DNA of 20,221 bases from Collinsella sp. (GTDB lineage Bacteria > Actinomycetota > Coriobacteriia > Coriobacteriales > Coriobacteriaceae), in the NCBI GenBank assembly GCA_019419625.1, contig DXZO01000069.1, forward strand, positions 68,454 through 88,674. Reading direction: 5' to 3'. Within the stretch, counting starts at the first letter, position 1, and every line of letters begins with the position of its first letter. Below the pieces are notes generated by a model. It made no database searches and was not told the DNA's origin. It worked only from the letters and a program-made list of their open reading frames with translations. Below are positions 1 through 7,347 of the stretch, in pieces. A program made the position numbers and the translations under genes.

Positions 1-130
1 CCCGCCGTGTCACGCCCCGCCGGCTCTCGCTCCGGCTCCGTTCGATGGCTCCCCTAGGTCGCCATCACTGCGCCTCCTCTCACCTGTCCCGTTGCACTCC
101 GGCCGGCTCGGCCTACGCTTCTCGGGACAT

Positions 131-241
131 GCAAGATATGTATTCCGTGCAACGGAATATCTTGCCCGGCCGAAGCCGGGATGTGCGAACCGCTCCGAAG
201 TCGCTCCCGCAGAACCGTGCAACAGCCTTGCCAGCTGTTGC
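131..241. other. Cluster of inverted repeats after the relaxase gene: candidate oriT
   Basis: Three hairpins lie close together. One at 131-165 pairs GCAAGAT..ATTCCG with CGGAAT..ATCTTGC around TGCAA, with a 4-nt bulge. One at 165-180 pairs CCCGG with CCGGG. One at 219-241 pairs GCAACAGC with GCTGTTGC around a 7-nt loop. None has a T-run on the relaxase transcript side, so they do not look like ordinary terminators. Relaxase genes often lie beside their origin of transfer, hence the inference. No nic sequence is recognised. The rest of 1-261 shows no convincing gene. Confidence 0.4.
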
Positions 242-261
242 GCGGACCCCAGATATGGAAG

Positions 262-1197
262 TCAGTCCCGGCCTCTTCCGTCATCCACACCCTCGCGGGC
301 GAGTTCCCAGGCGGCCCGCACGGCAAGGTCGATCCCCCTTGCCGTGAACCTCATGATCCGCCCGGTCGAGCGGTTGACGGCGTAGCCGAGCCTCGCGCCG
401 TTGATCTTCCTCGTCTTGCCGAGGGACTCCGAGTGATAGCGGTATTGCAGTGCCCCCTGCTTGGATCGGGCGACCTCAATCCCGTCCGATTCCAACCGCC
501 TTGCAAACTCCCCGAAGCGGTCGGGACAGCTCTTGAGCCTCCCGACCTCCTCCGCCCTCCGGGCGACAATCGCTCGGACCCTTGCGTTCTCGGATTTGTC
601 GGATCGCCCCCTCTTTGCCATCTCGCGCTCCTCGCGACCGGGCTGGCGCGCGTGCACCCTCGAGTTCGAGAGGCCCCTTTCGAGCTGTCTCAGGCCGTAC
701 TCTGCATCGAGGTCCTTCACCGTTCTCACGCGGGATTTCGCCGCCGCCCTCGCCGGCCCGTCGTTCAGCCGCTGCCCCGTCTCGAGGTCCGTCCTATTGA
801 TGGCGAGATGAGCGGCGTACCGGGCCGTTCCATCCGACCTGCACTTCTCCTCATGCAGCACAATCACGATTTCCTGGTTGGGATAGCGCCTGGCTATATA
901 GTCCCGTGCATACTCCATGCAACGCGAGGGCGTCATCGGCCCGCCGTTGCACGAGCACTCGTCCGGGTTGAAGCCGATCACCTGATGCTGCATGCACGTG
1001 CACCTTGCGCCCTGTTTCCCGGGCCGGTTGTGCCCGGCCGCCTCCCGGGTAGCGTCCATCTCCTCGAACCAGCGGTCCTCATTGATGATGTGCTGGGTAT
1101 CGTGCTCCAGTACTTTCTCCCTATCCCAATCGAAATACCGTTTGAGGTTTTGGAGGTGCTCCTTGCTCATGGCGCTCGTCTGCTTGATTGCGGTCAT
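262..1197 (-). CDS. Relaxase / mobilization nuclease (MobA, MOBP-like)
   Basis: The 311-residue protein would nick the element's oriT and lead single-stranded DNA into a recipient. The ATG at 1197 is chosen because GGGAG lies 8 nt upstream; the open frame extends further but without relaxase features. Visible features are a candidate catalytic Tyr21 (LKRYFD), His71 in a CTCMQHQ segment, and a region around residues 112-136 (LHEEK...RYAAHLAINRTD) that corresponds to the metal-binding histidine motif, although the usual HxH pair is replaced by H115 and H130. A cysteine-rich stretch (C66, C68, C81, C83, C93) is notable. The C-terminal third (FARRLESDGIEV...GKTRKINGARLG) resembles the distal part of MobA-type relaxases. 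It follows the coupling protein gene by 26 nt in the same operon. It is short for the class but appears complete. Family assignment is by recall of motif patterns. Confidence 0.75.
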   Translation of the reverse strand: MTAIKQTSAMSKEHLQNLKRYFDWDREKVLEHDTQHIINEDRWFEEMDATREAAGHNRPGKQGARCTCMQHQVIGFNPDECSCNGGPMTPSRCMEYARDYIARRYPNQEIVIVLHEEKCRSDGTARYAAHLAINRTDLETGQRLNDGPARAAAKSRVRTVKDLDAEYGLRQLERGLSNSRVHARQPGREEREMAKRGRSDKSENARVRAIVARRAEEVGRLKSCPDRFGEFARRLESDGIEVARSKQGALQYRYHSESLGKTRKINGARLGYAVNRSTGRIMRFTARGIDLAVRAAWELAREGVDDGRGRD

Positions 1198-1223
1198 TTT
1201 CCAACTCCCTTCAAAAGCCGCCG

Positions 1224-3128
1224 TCAGTCGACGAAGAGACCAGACCACCCGTCGGCAACAGGAGGCTCCGCGGCCTCTTCGTCGAATTCGGGAGTCCAGA
1301 GATCGACGCTGTCCGCCCGTCCAACTCGCCTTGATATCAGCCTGGCCTGGTACTCCATCCTCTTGGCCGTCTCGTGCTCGCGCGTCCCCAGATCGAAATG
1401 CTCTTTGGTCGGCATCTGCGTGCAATCGCAGACAGGGGCCCGGAAGCGCCCCGCATGTTCCCTGCCCATGCCGTTCTCCGCGGACTTCACCACGATGACG
1501 CCGTCCTTGTCGGGAGACATCTCCGTCCACTCCCAGGGATGGATCAGGTCGTCGGCGTGCTCGCTATAGGATGTCGACCCCGTGCCGCCCGAGGGTCCTC
1601 TGCTCGAGCTGGTACCCATGGTGTGCCGAGTCGTCTTCCCAACTAATTCGGTGAAATACTGGCGGTCCTCGGCCTCGCCCAGCTTCATGGCAACTTTGAT
1701 GCCGCAGTTCGCCAGGATCTTCTTCCGCCCGTCGCGCTCGCCGTACTTGTTCAGTTGAGAGATGTTCTGAACCGCGCCCATCCAGAATAGGTCGTACGAG
1801 CGTCCAAGGCTGAGAAGGCTCGGCAGGCACTCAACCTTAGGCAGGTTCCCCCATTCGTCACCGAGGATCGACACCGGCCTCGGCAGCTTTCCGCCAGTTG
1901 CGTCCGCGATGGAATACACGGCGGCATAAAGTTGTTCGAACAGGACCGCCGCGATCGCGTTGTATGGGGAGCCCTCGTCCATCACATGGAGGAACAGCGC
2001 GGTCTTCTCGCTCAGGATTCCCTTCGGGTCGATATCATTGCCCGAGGTCATGCGCGCAATCGGCGCTGAGGCGTAAATCCTCAGGTTGACCTTGAGCGTG
2101 GAGACGATGCTCCTTAACTCGTTACCACCACTCGAGATGAACTGCGAGGCACGCGAGCGGGCAGGATGCCCCTGCGGCAGGGCGCGGAACAGGCCTTTCA
2201 GCGGCTCGCATGGGTCCTCGCCGGTTCCCTCCGTCCCCGAGCATATGATGTGATAGACCGTCGCGAGGTGCTTGCAGCTCCGCGGGCAGCCCTCGTCCAG
2301 CACGGCCAGAAGGATCGTCGCCGCGAGCAGCGACCGCGCGGATTCCGTCCAGTGGTTCGCCTTCGCATCGCTCTCCCCGGCGATGAGCGTACGGGCGACG
2401 GCGTCCGCGGCCTGCTCCGCCCTCGGCAGATCTCCCCCGTTCGCGAGCCTATCGACCATTTCCAGGGGATTGAACGTGTCGCTCCTTTCAGGATGCTGGG
2501 CATCCAGCAGAAGCACCCGGTACCCGCGGCGCTCCAGCTCGTCGCCCGTCAACTCGATGAGCTCGCTCTTCACGTCGGACACGATGATGGTCTGCGGCCT
2601 CGATTCCCCGTCATCCGCCCCATATGTCAGCAGGTCAATTGTCGGAATCAGAAGCGATCTTGATTTTCCGGCACCCGTTGAGCCGTCGAGGAACATGTGC
2701 CGCCTCGGTTCGAACAGATACTTGGACCCAAATAACGTTTTTTCGAACCCGTATACGAACCCCCTGCCTTTCGGCTGTCCGCGCCCATCCCAAATCTCCG
2801 AGCCCCGGATGGTCTCGGGGCCCGTTTTCACCCGAGCCTCTCCGAGCACGCCTCCATCGGCGGCCCGCTCCTTCGAGGAGGCCGATAACTGCATGAGCAA
2901 GAATATCAACAGGAACAGGGCGAACGAGGCGAGGCAGCCCGGGACACAGTGAGGTGCCACGTTGACCCACCACCAAATGATGCTATCCGCGCTCAGGGTG
3001 AATCCAATCGAGCTAAGCTCGATTGGAAGTCCGAGGATCACGCAATCGAGGGGAATGGCGACAAGAGGCGCAAACCCGACGGTAAGCAGCACTGCGAAAA
3101 CCAGCGCCATGATCAGCTTATCCTTCAC
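1224..3128 (-). CDS. Type IV coupling protein (VirD4/TraG family ATPase)
   Basis: The inner-membrane ATPase would dock the relaxosome to a type IV secretion channel. From the GTG at 3137 the protein has 637 residues; the GTG at 3128 (634 residues) is preferred because AGGTGG stands 5 nt upstream, overlapping the mobC stop at 3138-3140. Two hydrophobic segments occupy about residues 8-34 and 62-83. A Walker A motif (GSTGAGKS, about 152-159) is followed by the family's IIVSDVKSEL strand and later by LGDEWGN, the Walker B-type motif of VirD4/TraG proteins. The Ser/Gly-rich stretch near residue 515 (GTSSSRGPSGGTGSTSYS) looks like a flexible linker. Length is normal for the family. It sits between mobC and the relaxase gene, consistent with one transfer operon. 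Confidence 0.88.
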   Translation of the reverse strand: MKDKLIMALVFAVLLTVGFAPLVAIPLDCVILGLPIELSSIGFTLSADSIIWWWVNVAPHCVPGCLASFALFLLIFLLMQLSASSKERAADGGVLGEARVKTGPETIRGSEIWDGRGQPKGRGFVYGFEKTLFGSKYLFEPRRHMFLDGSTGAGKSRSLLIPTIDLLTYGADDGESRPQTIIVSDVKSELIELTGDELERRGYRVLLLDAQHPERSDTFNPLEMVDRLANGGDLPRAEQAADAVARTLIAGESDAKANHWTESARSLLAATILLAVLDEGCPRSCKHLATVYHIICSGTEGTGEDPCEPLKGLFRALPQGHPARSRASQFISSGGNELRSIVSTLKVNLRIYASAPIARMTSGNDIDPKGILSEKTALFLHVMDEGSPYNAIAAVLFEQLYAAVYSIADATGGKLPRPVSILGDEWGNLPKVECLPSLLSLGRSYDLFWMGAVQNISQLNKYGERDGRKKILANCGIKVAMKLGEAEDRQYFTELVGKTTRHTMGTSSSRGPSGGTGSTSYSEHADDLIHPWEWTEMSPDKDGVIVVKSAENGMGREHAGRFRAPVCDCTQMPTKEHFDLGTREHETAKRMEYQARLISRRVGRADSVDLWTPEFDEEAAEPPVADGWSGLFVD

Positions 3129-3137
3129 GAGAACCAC

Positions 3138-3482
3138 CTACTCTCTCGCACGGGCAAGCAGGTCGTTGACCCAGCCCACCGCGGTTGAAACGATTGAAGT
3201 CGCCCGGTTGAGGTTGTTGAGGACCACCGGGTCGGGTCCATAGGTATTGAGGGCACGGACCGCCTGGTTGAGGTTCGTGCCGATCTTCTTCAGCTCGGTC
3301 CTGATGCCGGCAAGCTCCCCTGTATCGGCGACCTTGACCGGCTTCTCGCCGCAGAGCAGGGCGGCGTCACGCATGAAGGTAGACGCCGGCATGCTCATGG
3401 CCGCCGCCTTCTCTTCGATAGCCCTACGCTGCACCGCGCTCATTCGCACGTTGATATGCGCATTCATGGAAGCCATAACCAT
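3138..3482 (-). CDS. MobC-like relaxosome accessory protein
   Basis: The small protein (about 114 residues) has the layout of MobC/bacterial mobilization proteins: an N-terminal ribbon-helix-helix-like strand and helices (MNAHINVRMSAVQRRAIEEKA, then MPASTFMRDAAL), then the family's typical LKKIGTNLNQAVRALN motif. MobC proteins bind oriT and help the relaxase open the DNA. The start is uncertain. ATG codons at 3482, 3476 and 3467 lack a close Shine-Dalgarno, and a TTG at 3506 has AAAGGAG 9 nt upstream. A perfect 10-bp hairpin (3491-3516) lies between that AAAGGAG and the ATGs. The stop overlaps the start region of the coupling protein gene. Confidence 0.8.
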   Translation of the reverse strand: MVMASMNAHINVRMSAVQRRAIEEKAAAMSMPASTFMRDAALLCGEKPVKVADTGELAGIRTELKKIGTNLNQAVRALNTYGPDPVVLNNLNRATSIVSTAVGWVNDLLARARE

Positions 3483-3490
3483 CCAATCTG

Positions 3491-3516
3491 GACGGGGCCG
3501 GCACAACGGCCCCGTC
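3491..3516. promoter_or_regulatory. Perfect 10-bp hairpin between ribosome binding site and mobC start
   Basis: GACGGGGCCG at 3491-3500 pairs with CGGCCCCGTC at 3507-3516 around a 6-nt loop. On the minus strand (mobC direction) it directly follows AAAGGAG and is followed 8 nt later by the ATG at 3482. It may bring the ribosome site next to the start, or block it. On the plus strand it is followed by TCCTTTATTT and could also act as a terminator against opposing transcription. Confidence 0.6.
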
Positions 3517-3520
3517 TCCT

Positions 3521-3799
3521 TTATTTAGTTGACATTGCTTGGAGCATCCTACCGATACGCCCAATTCTTGCCCTCGCCCAGACATCAAAAGGGACCCCGG
3601 GTAAAGCACCGAGGTACACGCGGGACGGTTGCCAATGTTCCTCATAGAAATCGAGGGCATCGAGCAAGCGCTTTCGCTCCCAAATAAGCTCTTCCGCCGA
3701 GAACGAGGGAAGATCCTCGTTCTCGGCGCGTCTGAGCTCGTCGAACGATAAACATGGATTGGGCGCCCGATACCCACCGATACAGGGCCCGGGCTCCAT
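3521..3799 (-). CDS. Small hypothetical protein of the mobilization operon
   Basis: The 92-residue product is not recognised. It begins two bases after the helicase stop (TAA TC ATG), which suggests translational coupling. It is rich in charged and aromatic residues (SFSAEELIWERKRLLDALDFYEEHW) with a predicted amphipathic helix and no signal peptide or membrane segment. Its position between a helicase and mobC suggests a DNA-processing accessory, but this is inference only. The reading frame is supported by tight packing and the absence of a better alternative on either strand. Confidence 0.6.
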   Translation of the reverse strand: MEPGPCIGGYRAPNPCLSFDELRRAENEDLPSFSAEELIWERKRLLDALDFYEEHWQPSRVYLGALPGVPFDVWARARIGRIGRMLQAMSTK

Positions 3800-3801
3800 G
3801 A

Positions 3802-4650
3802 TTAGCCGATTTCGATGAACGTTGCTGCCGGAGCGTCGAATTCGAACTCGACACGCCCGCAGGCGCCATACCGATTCTTCGTGACCGACGCAATCACAGG
3901 CCGATTCTCGCGCATCATGTTGTCATTTCGCTCATCGGGCTTATCGCCTTGAATCGACAGCGACATTACGATGTCGGCAGAATACTCGAACATATTGCAG
4001 CCACCAATTGCTTGGAGACCAGTTGTCTGTTTGTCGTAATTGGTGCGGTTGATTGAAGATATCGCAAAGAGCGGACAACGAATGTCGTCCACGATACGGC
4101 GCAGCTCGGATGCAACGAGCTTGAGCCCGATCCGCTCATCCACGGTACGCAGATCTTGAGGAAGCGCAACTATCTGCGCATAATCGACGATAACGAGCGG
4201 AGGTTCGCCATATTTCTCTGCGACTTTTTCGATGCATTTATGCATGCTCTCTTTTTTTATTTCGCCAGATAAGATAAACATACGCTCGGCGATACTGCCC
4301 GCATAGATATCGAGCGTTCTGTCGAAAAGCTCGCGCTTTTCAAGAGACATATTACCGCCGTACATATCGCCATAAGTGAGCTCGCCGCCAGACAAACGTG
4401 TCAAGCTTTTCGCCAACATGCTCGCGCGGGTCAGCTCCCCTTCGAAGATCACAACAGGATGTCCGCCGATAGCCCAACCGTCGGCAATCTGATGCATAAA
4501 GGTGGTCTTTCCGGCACCGGGGCCTCCGGGCACGATGCATAGGTACTGACGAATTCCGCCGAGAATCGTATCCAGGCCTTGGTGTTCGATATGGCCGAGA
4601 GGCTTATTCCTCAAGATGTCAAGTGCGGTTTTATCAAGCCCGATGCTCAT
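3802..4650 (-). CDS. DnaB-type helicase core (RecA-fold ATPase)
   Basis: The 282-residue protein matches the C-terminal ATPase half of DnaB replicative helicases and lacks the N-terminal primase-interacting domain. Walker A GGPGAGKTT is at 42-50, with K48. The LVIVDYAQI Walker B strand is at 152-160. FAISSINRTNY follows near 195-205, where DnaB has its sensor/QLNR motif, and KNRYG at 258-262 sits where DnaB has its arginine-finger K-R-G segment. The ATG at 4650 lies 5 nt after the upstream stop; a GTG at 4677 would overlap that gene and has GGAGG too close. It may support replication of the excised element or process DNA for transfer. A RadA/KaiC-like ATPase is a less likely alternative. Confidence 0.8.
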   Translation of the reverse strand: MSIGLDKTALDILRNKPLGHIEHQGLDTILGGIRQYLCIVPGGPGAGKTTFMHQIADGWAIGGHPVVIFEGELTRASMLAKSLTRLSGGELTYGDMYGGNMSLEKRELFDRTLDIYAGSIAERMFILSGEIKKESMHKCIEKVAEKYGEPPLVIVDYAQIVALPQDLRTVDERIGLKLVASELRRIVDDIRCPLFAISSINRTNYDKQTTGLQAIGGCNMFEYSADIVMSLSIQGDKPDERNDNMMRENRPVIASVTKNRYGACGRVEFEFDAPAATFIEIG

Positions 4651-4655
4651 CGAAT

Positions 4656-4913
4656 CTACAGTTTGCACGGCTCGCACACCTCCAGTTCGCGGAGGTAAGA
4701 AAAGAAACTCGATTCGAGAATGAAGATGCGGCGATGAAGCGCGATGGCGCGCCCGCTTTCTTTCATGAGCCTTGACGCCGTAACCGGACTGAGACCGGTT
4801 ATCTTACACACTTCCGCGATGCCTAAAAGGCGCTCATGGCCCAAGTTAGGGTTGAAAGAAACAGCAGGTGAAGCTTGTACGGCACCGTACGGCTCATTAG
4901 ATTCAACCGGCAT
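4656..4913 (-). CDS. Small helix-turn-helix (excisionase/AlpA-like) DNA-binding protein
   Basis: The 85-residue protein carries a helix-turn-helix of the MerR/excisionase type (LLGIAEVCKITGLSPVTASRLMKESG, about 30-55), followed by a short wing-like segment (AIALHRRIFILESSFFSYLREL). The ATG at 4913 has AGAAAGGA 7 nt upstream and fixes the start. Proteins of this size and fold act as excisionases (Xis) or as activators of element genes. Being first in the leftward operon and far from the integrase, a control role over the transfer/replication genes is as likely as a role in excision. Confidence 0.7.
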   Translation of the reverse strand: MPVESNEPYGAVQASPAVSFNPNLGHERLLGIAEVCKITGLSPVTASRLMKESGRAIALHRRIFILESSFFSYLRELEVCEPCKL

Positions 4914-5167
4914 GGTAGAATCCTTTCTGGTCAGCTCGCCCCTCCCCTTGGTCTGCAAACTTTGATGGGAAGGGCGGGCGGCTATTAAATTGCGACCAAG
5001 TTAATACTCCAAACGTCGGGCTGGTCAGGCGTTTACTTGTACATCAGTTTAATGCTTTTAATTCTTAGTTTTCAATCTTTTTTCAACCTTTCTTCGTTTA
5101 TCTTTTGAACAAACATGGACATACCTTCTTACCTGCGTTAACATCATGGAAAACGACAGGAGGAAAT
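4914..5167. promoter_or_regulatory. Divergent intergenic region with likely promoters
   Basis: This AT-rich 254-base region separates the leftward transfer operon from the rightward cargo gene and should hold promoters for both. For the minus strand, CTGACC-16 nt-TATTAA (complement of about 4998-5025) is a possible promoter. For the plus strand, TTGAAC at 5105-5110 is a possible -35 box. The octamer CTGGTCAG occurs twice (about 4927 and 5021) and could be a regulator site. No hairpin with a T-run and no small gene was seen. Confidence 0.35.
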
Positions 5168-5926
5168 ATGCCACGTCTCCCAGTATCAGGCACGAAGATG
5201 AAAAAAGTTAAAGTCGGAACAACTGTTCAGCTCCAAACGGCTGACGAAATCGAGTTCCTTCGCAATATGAAATCGGATTCTATTAGAACCCCTGGCGAGG
5301 CAATCGATTTCGTCTTTAAGCTCATCATGAGACTTGATCCCGAGGTTGCGCGCTCTCTAGACAAGACCTGCGTCCAGGGGATCTCCTCGATTGATGATGA
5401 ACTGAGTCGCCTACGACATGACGGTTCTGAAAAGATGGCCGTCGCATCAAAGCGGCTTCAACAGGAGCAATTTTCTGCGCTCCACGAACACCTATCCAAT
5501 CTATATGAAGACGATGAGGTTGCCACAGGCATGAGACGAGTAGATCTCCTTGGTGACGATTATGCGGTCTTTCCCTCCGATTGGATCCTCCTGGAACCTG
5601 AAACCACTGCAAAGGCATGCAGTCAAGTTAGCGTTATAGAAATACACGGCGGTGCCGAATACTGCGCCCCTCATTTCGTTTTCTTCCATAACGGCGAGTA
5701 CGACAAGAACGATAAGCTCGAGAAGGCGACCAAATTATGGCCGCAAATGAAAGACGTCCGTCGAGATGAAGTGAAGCTCGTGGCGGACGATGACGGCAAG
5801 TACCTCAACATGAAGGAGCATCTCGCCGCACCGATTATTTGCTACTTTAACCTACTTGATGCTTCGTACTATCAGTCGGTCGAAATGGCACCTCCGTATA
5901 ATGCCGTAATCAATCGAATTCGTTAA
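5168..5926 (+). CDS. Unknown cargo protein of the mobile element
   Basis: The 252-residue protein is not recognised. The ATG at 5168 is preceded by AGGAGGAAAT, a strong ribosome site, and is preferred over the TTG at 5105. Residues about 12-55 (KKVKVGTTVQL, then helices ending AIDFVFKLIMRL) have a strand-helix-helix layout that could be a ribbon-helix-helix DNA-binding domain. Next comes a charged, probably coiled-coil helix (DDELSRLRHDGSEKMAVASK, about 76-95). The C-terminal half is a mixed alpha/beta region with many aromatic and acidic residues. There is no signal peptide, membrane segment or obvious nuclease or ATPase motif. It is alone on its strand, convergent with the integrase, and has lower GC than the transfer genes, as expected for an accessory gene. 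Regulator, antitoxin-like or defence roles are all unproven. Confidence 0.75.
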   Translation: MPRLPVSGTKMKKVKVGTTVQLQTADEIEFLRNMKSDSIRTPGEAIDFVFKLIMRLDPEVARSLDKTCVQGISSIDDELSRLRHDGSEKMAVASKRLQQEQFSALHEHLSNLYEDDEVATGMRRVDLLGDDYAVFPSDWILLEPETTAKACSQVSVIEIHGGAEYCAPHFVFFHNGEYDKNDKLEKATKLWPQMKDVRRDEVKLVADDDGKYLNMKEHLAAPIICYFNLLDASYYQSVEMAPPYNAVINRIR

Positions 5927-5962
5927 AACGATAGGGCCCCAATTTGGGCCCTATCGTTTTAA
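5923..5962. terminator. Bidirectional palindromic terminator between cargo gene and integrase
   Basis: A perfect 17-bp stem (5923-5939 with 5946-5962) encloses a 6-nt loop. The outer bases are TTAAAACGA and TCGTTTTAA, so each strand ends in a T-run. Both stop codons, TAA of the cargo gene (5924-5926) and TAA of the integrase (5959-5961), lie inside the stem, so one structure ends both convergent transcripts. Confidence 0.9.
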
Positions 5963-7236
5963 CTTTTTAGAAGATCATCCAGCACTGATGCGGCCTTTTG
6001 GTCGTTTGCCTCGATAAAGTGGCTATAGATAGACAGCGTTGTCGATGGGCTGGCATGGCCCAAACGCGCTTGGATCGTCTTAATGTCTGCATTGGCTCCA
6101 ACGAGCAAAGTCGCCTGCGTATGTCTCAGCTCATGAGGCTTCAATCCGTTGTAGCCCGTATAGCGGATTCGCCTGACGCCGTCGCTCCCAACGACTTCCC
6201 TGCTCTCCTCAAAAGTACCGAAGCCGTTTTTCGCCGCAAACAGCCTAAATGCCCTCGAGTAGTTATGTCCATCCATCCGTGTCACAAGAGCCCGCTTGCC
6301 GTCAGCAGCGTCAACGACCCCAATGGAATGGACAATGGGTGTTTCTCCGGTCTGACTCACCGCAAAGGAGTTGAACTCACTCCGCTGGATGGCTTTCCAT
6401 CTGTCCAGATAATCGGCAAGCTCATTTCCTACCGATATCTTACGCCTGCTCATCTTTGATTTAGGCGGCCTCAACGTCCTGTCATTCGTGTACTGCTTTA
6501 CTACCCTTAGCGTCCTGGCGTCAGGGTCATAATCTTCCCATGAAAGACCCAGGGCTTCCCCCTTCCTCAAACCGCAAAGAAGCAGAAGCATTGTGCATGT
6601 GATAAAGGAAGATGGCTTCTCCTCCAAAAGGACCGCAAGAAGCCTTGCCGCCTCATCGGCGCTCAGAGCCTTACGAGCCTCGACATTCTGCTTGGGCAGC
6701 TTCACTCCCCTACAAGGATTTTTGCCTACAAGGTCGTTATCGACGGCATCCTCCATTATCTGTTTGAGCTTGATGTGGATACGGCGAATTTCACTCTCGC
6801 TAAATCGACCGTCTTTTCTAGCCTTGGTATATGCGGCACGAACGTCATCCGATTTAAGCCGATCGAGATCAGGATTGCCAAACAGCTCGCGTATGTGACG
6901 GATATCCAGACCTTCGCGCTCATAGGCAAGCGGTGATCCCATGGTCGACTCTCTATTTGCGTGAAACCTGTCCGCATAATCCGATAGGCCCAGAGGAGCA
7001 TTGTCCCGGCTGGAAGCACCCTCGAGCTCAGCTCTATAGGCTTCCAGCGCCTTGGCGACTTCGCTCGGCCAGTTTTTCGGGTTCTTGCTTCTGCAGTGAA
7101 CCCTGCGCGACGGACTACGGCGGTACCGTCCTGTCTCCGGATCTTTTCCCAGGGAGAAATAAATCCGATAGACGCCTTTGCTCTTATCGATGCATTCCGA
7201 TGTGCCGCGAGCGGTCTTTTTTATCAATCCCTGCAA
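5959..7236 (-). CDS. int: Tyrosine recombinase / integrase
   Basis: The 425-residue phage-type integrase would integrate and excise the element at tRNA-Thr. All catalytic residues are visible: R224 (CGLRKGE), K259 (PPKSK), H368 and R371 (HELRHT), H394 (RLGHAS) and Y404 (LSIYSH). The N-terminal part (SKGVYRIYFSLGKDPETGRYRR) resembles an arm-binding AP2-like domain, and residues about 80-185 form the core-binding SAM-like domain. The start is a TTG at 7236 with GAGGG six bases upstream; no in-frame ATG is near. The gene is convergent with the cargo gene and lies about 230 nt from the attachment site. Confidence 0.95.
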   Translation of the reverse strand: MQGLIKKTARGTSECIDKSKGVYRIYFSLGKDPETGRYRRSPSRRVHCRSKNPKNWPSEVAKALEAYRAELEGASSRDNAPLGLSDYADRFHANRESTMGSPLAYEREGLDIRHIRELFGNPDLDRLKSDDVRAAYTKARKDGRFSESEIRRIHIKLKQIMEDAVDNDLVGKNPCRGVKLPKQNVEARKALSADEAARLLAVLLEEKPSSFITCTMLLLLCGLRKGEALGLSWEDYDPDARTLRVVKQYTNDRTLRPPKSKMSRRKISVGNELADYLDRWKAIQRSEFNSFAVSQTGETPIVHSIGVVDAADGKRALVTRMDGHNYSRAFRLFAAKNGFGTFEESREVVGSDGVRRIRYTGYNGLKPHELRHTQATLLVGANADIKTIQARLGHASPSTTLSIYSHFIEANDQKAASVLDDLLKS

Positions 7237-7254
7237 TCATATCCCTCGTTAGAT

Positions 7255-7311
7255 TTTCGATTAGGCTTGCTGGCAAAGCTTTAAAGGCTTTGCCAGCAAG
7301 CCTAATCGAAA
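7255..7311. repeat. 25-bp inverted repeat upstream of the integrase
   Basis: TTTCGATTAGGCTTGC... at 7255-7279 is the exact reverse complement of 7287-7311, with a 7-base centre (TTTAAAG). The repeat begins about 18 nt upstream of the integrase start and lies between it and the attachment site. It could be a terminator or attenuator on the integrase leader, or a binding site for integrase or excisionase. Confidence 0.85.
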
Positions 7312-7347
7312 CTTTTCACACTTTCAAGTCTCACTAAGTGTGAAAAG
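7312..7347. repeat. Second inverted repeat (12-bp arms) beside the first
   Basis: CTTTTCACACTT at 7312-7323 pairs with AAGTGTGAAAAG at 7336-7347 around a 12-nt loop. It directly abuts the 25-bp repeat. Position near the attachment site suggests recombination-protein binding or integrase control; this is inference. The stretch from 7348 to 7463 is AT-rich, with no gene seen. Confidence 0.8.

Noticed and set aside
1..261. Small overlapping frames left of the relaxase
   Set aside because: They lack ribosome sites and motifs and overlap the inverted-repeat cluster, which is better explained as DNA structure.
181..1569. Long plus-strand open frame opposite relaxase and coupling protein genes
   Set aside because: It is the complement of two genes with clear family motifs, has no ribosome site, and its product is Pro/Arg/Leu-rich as expected for an antisense frame in high-GC DNA.
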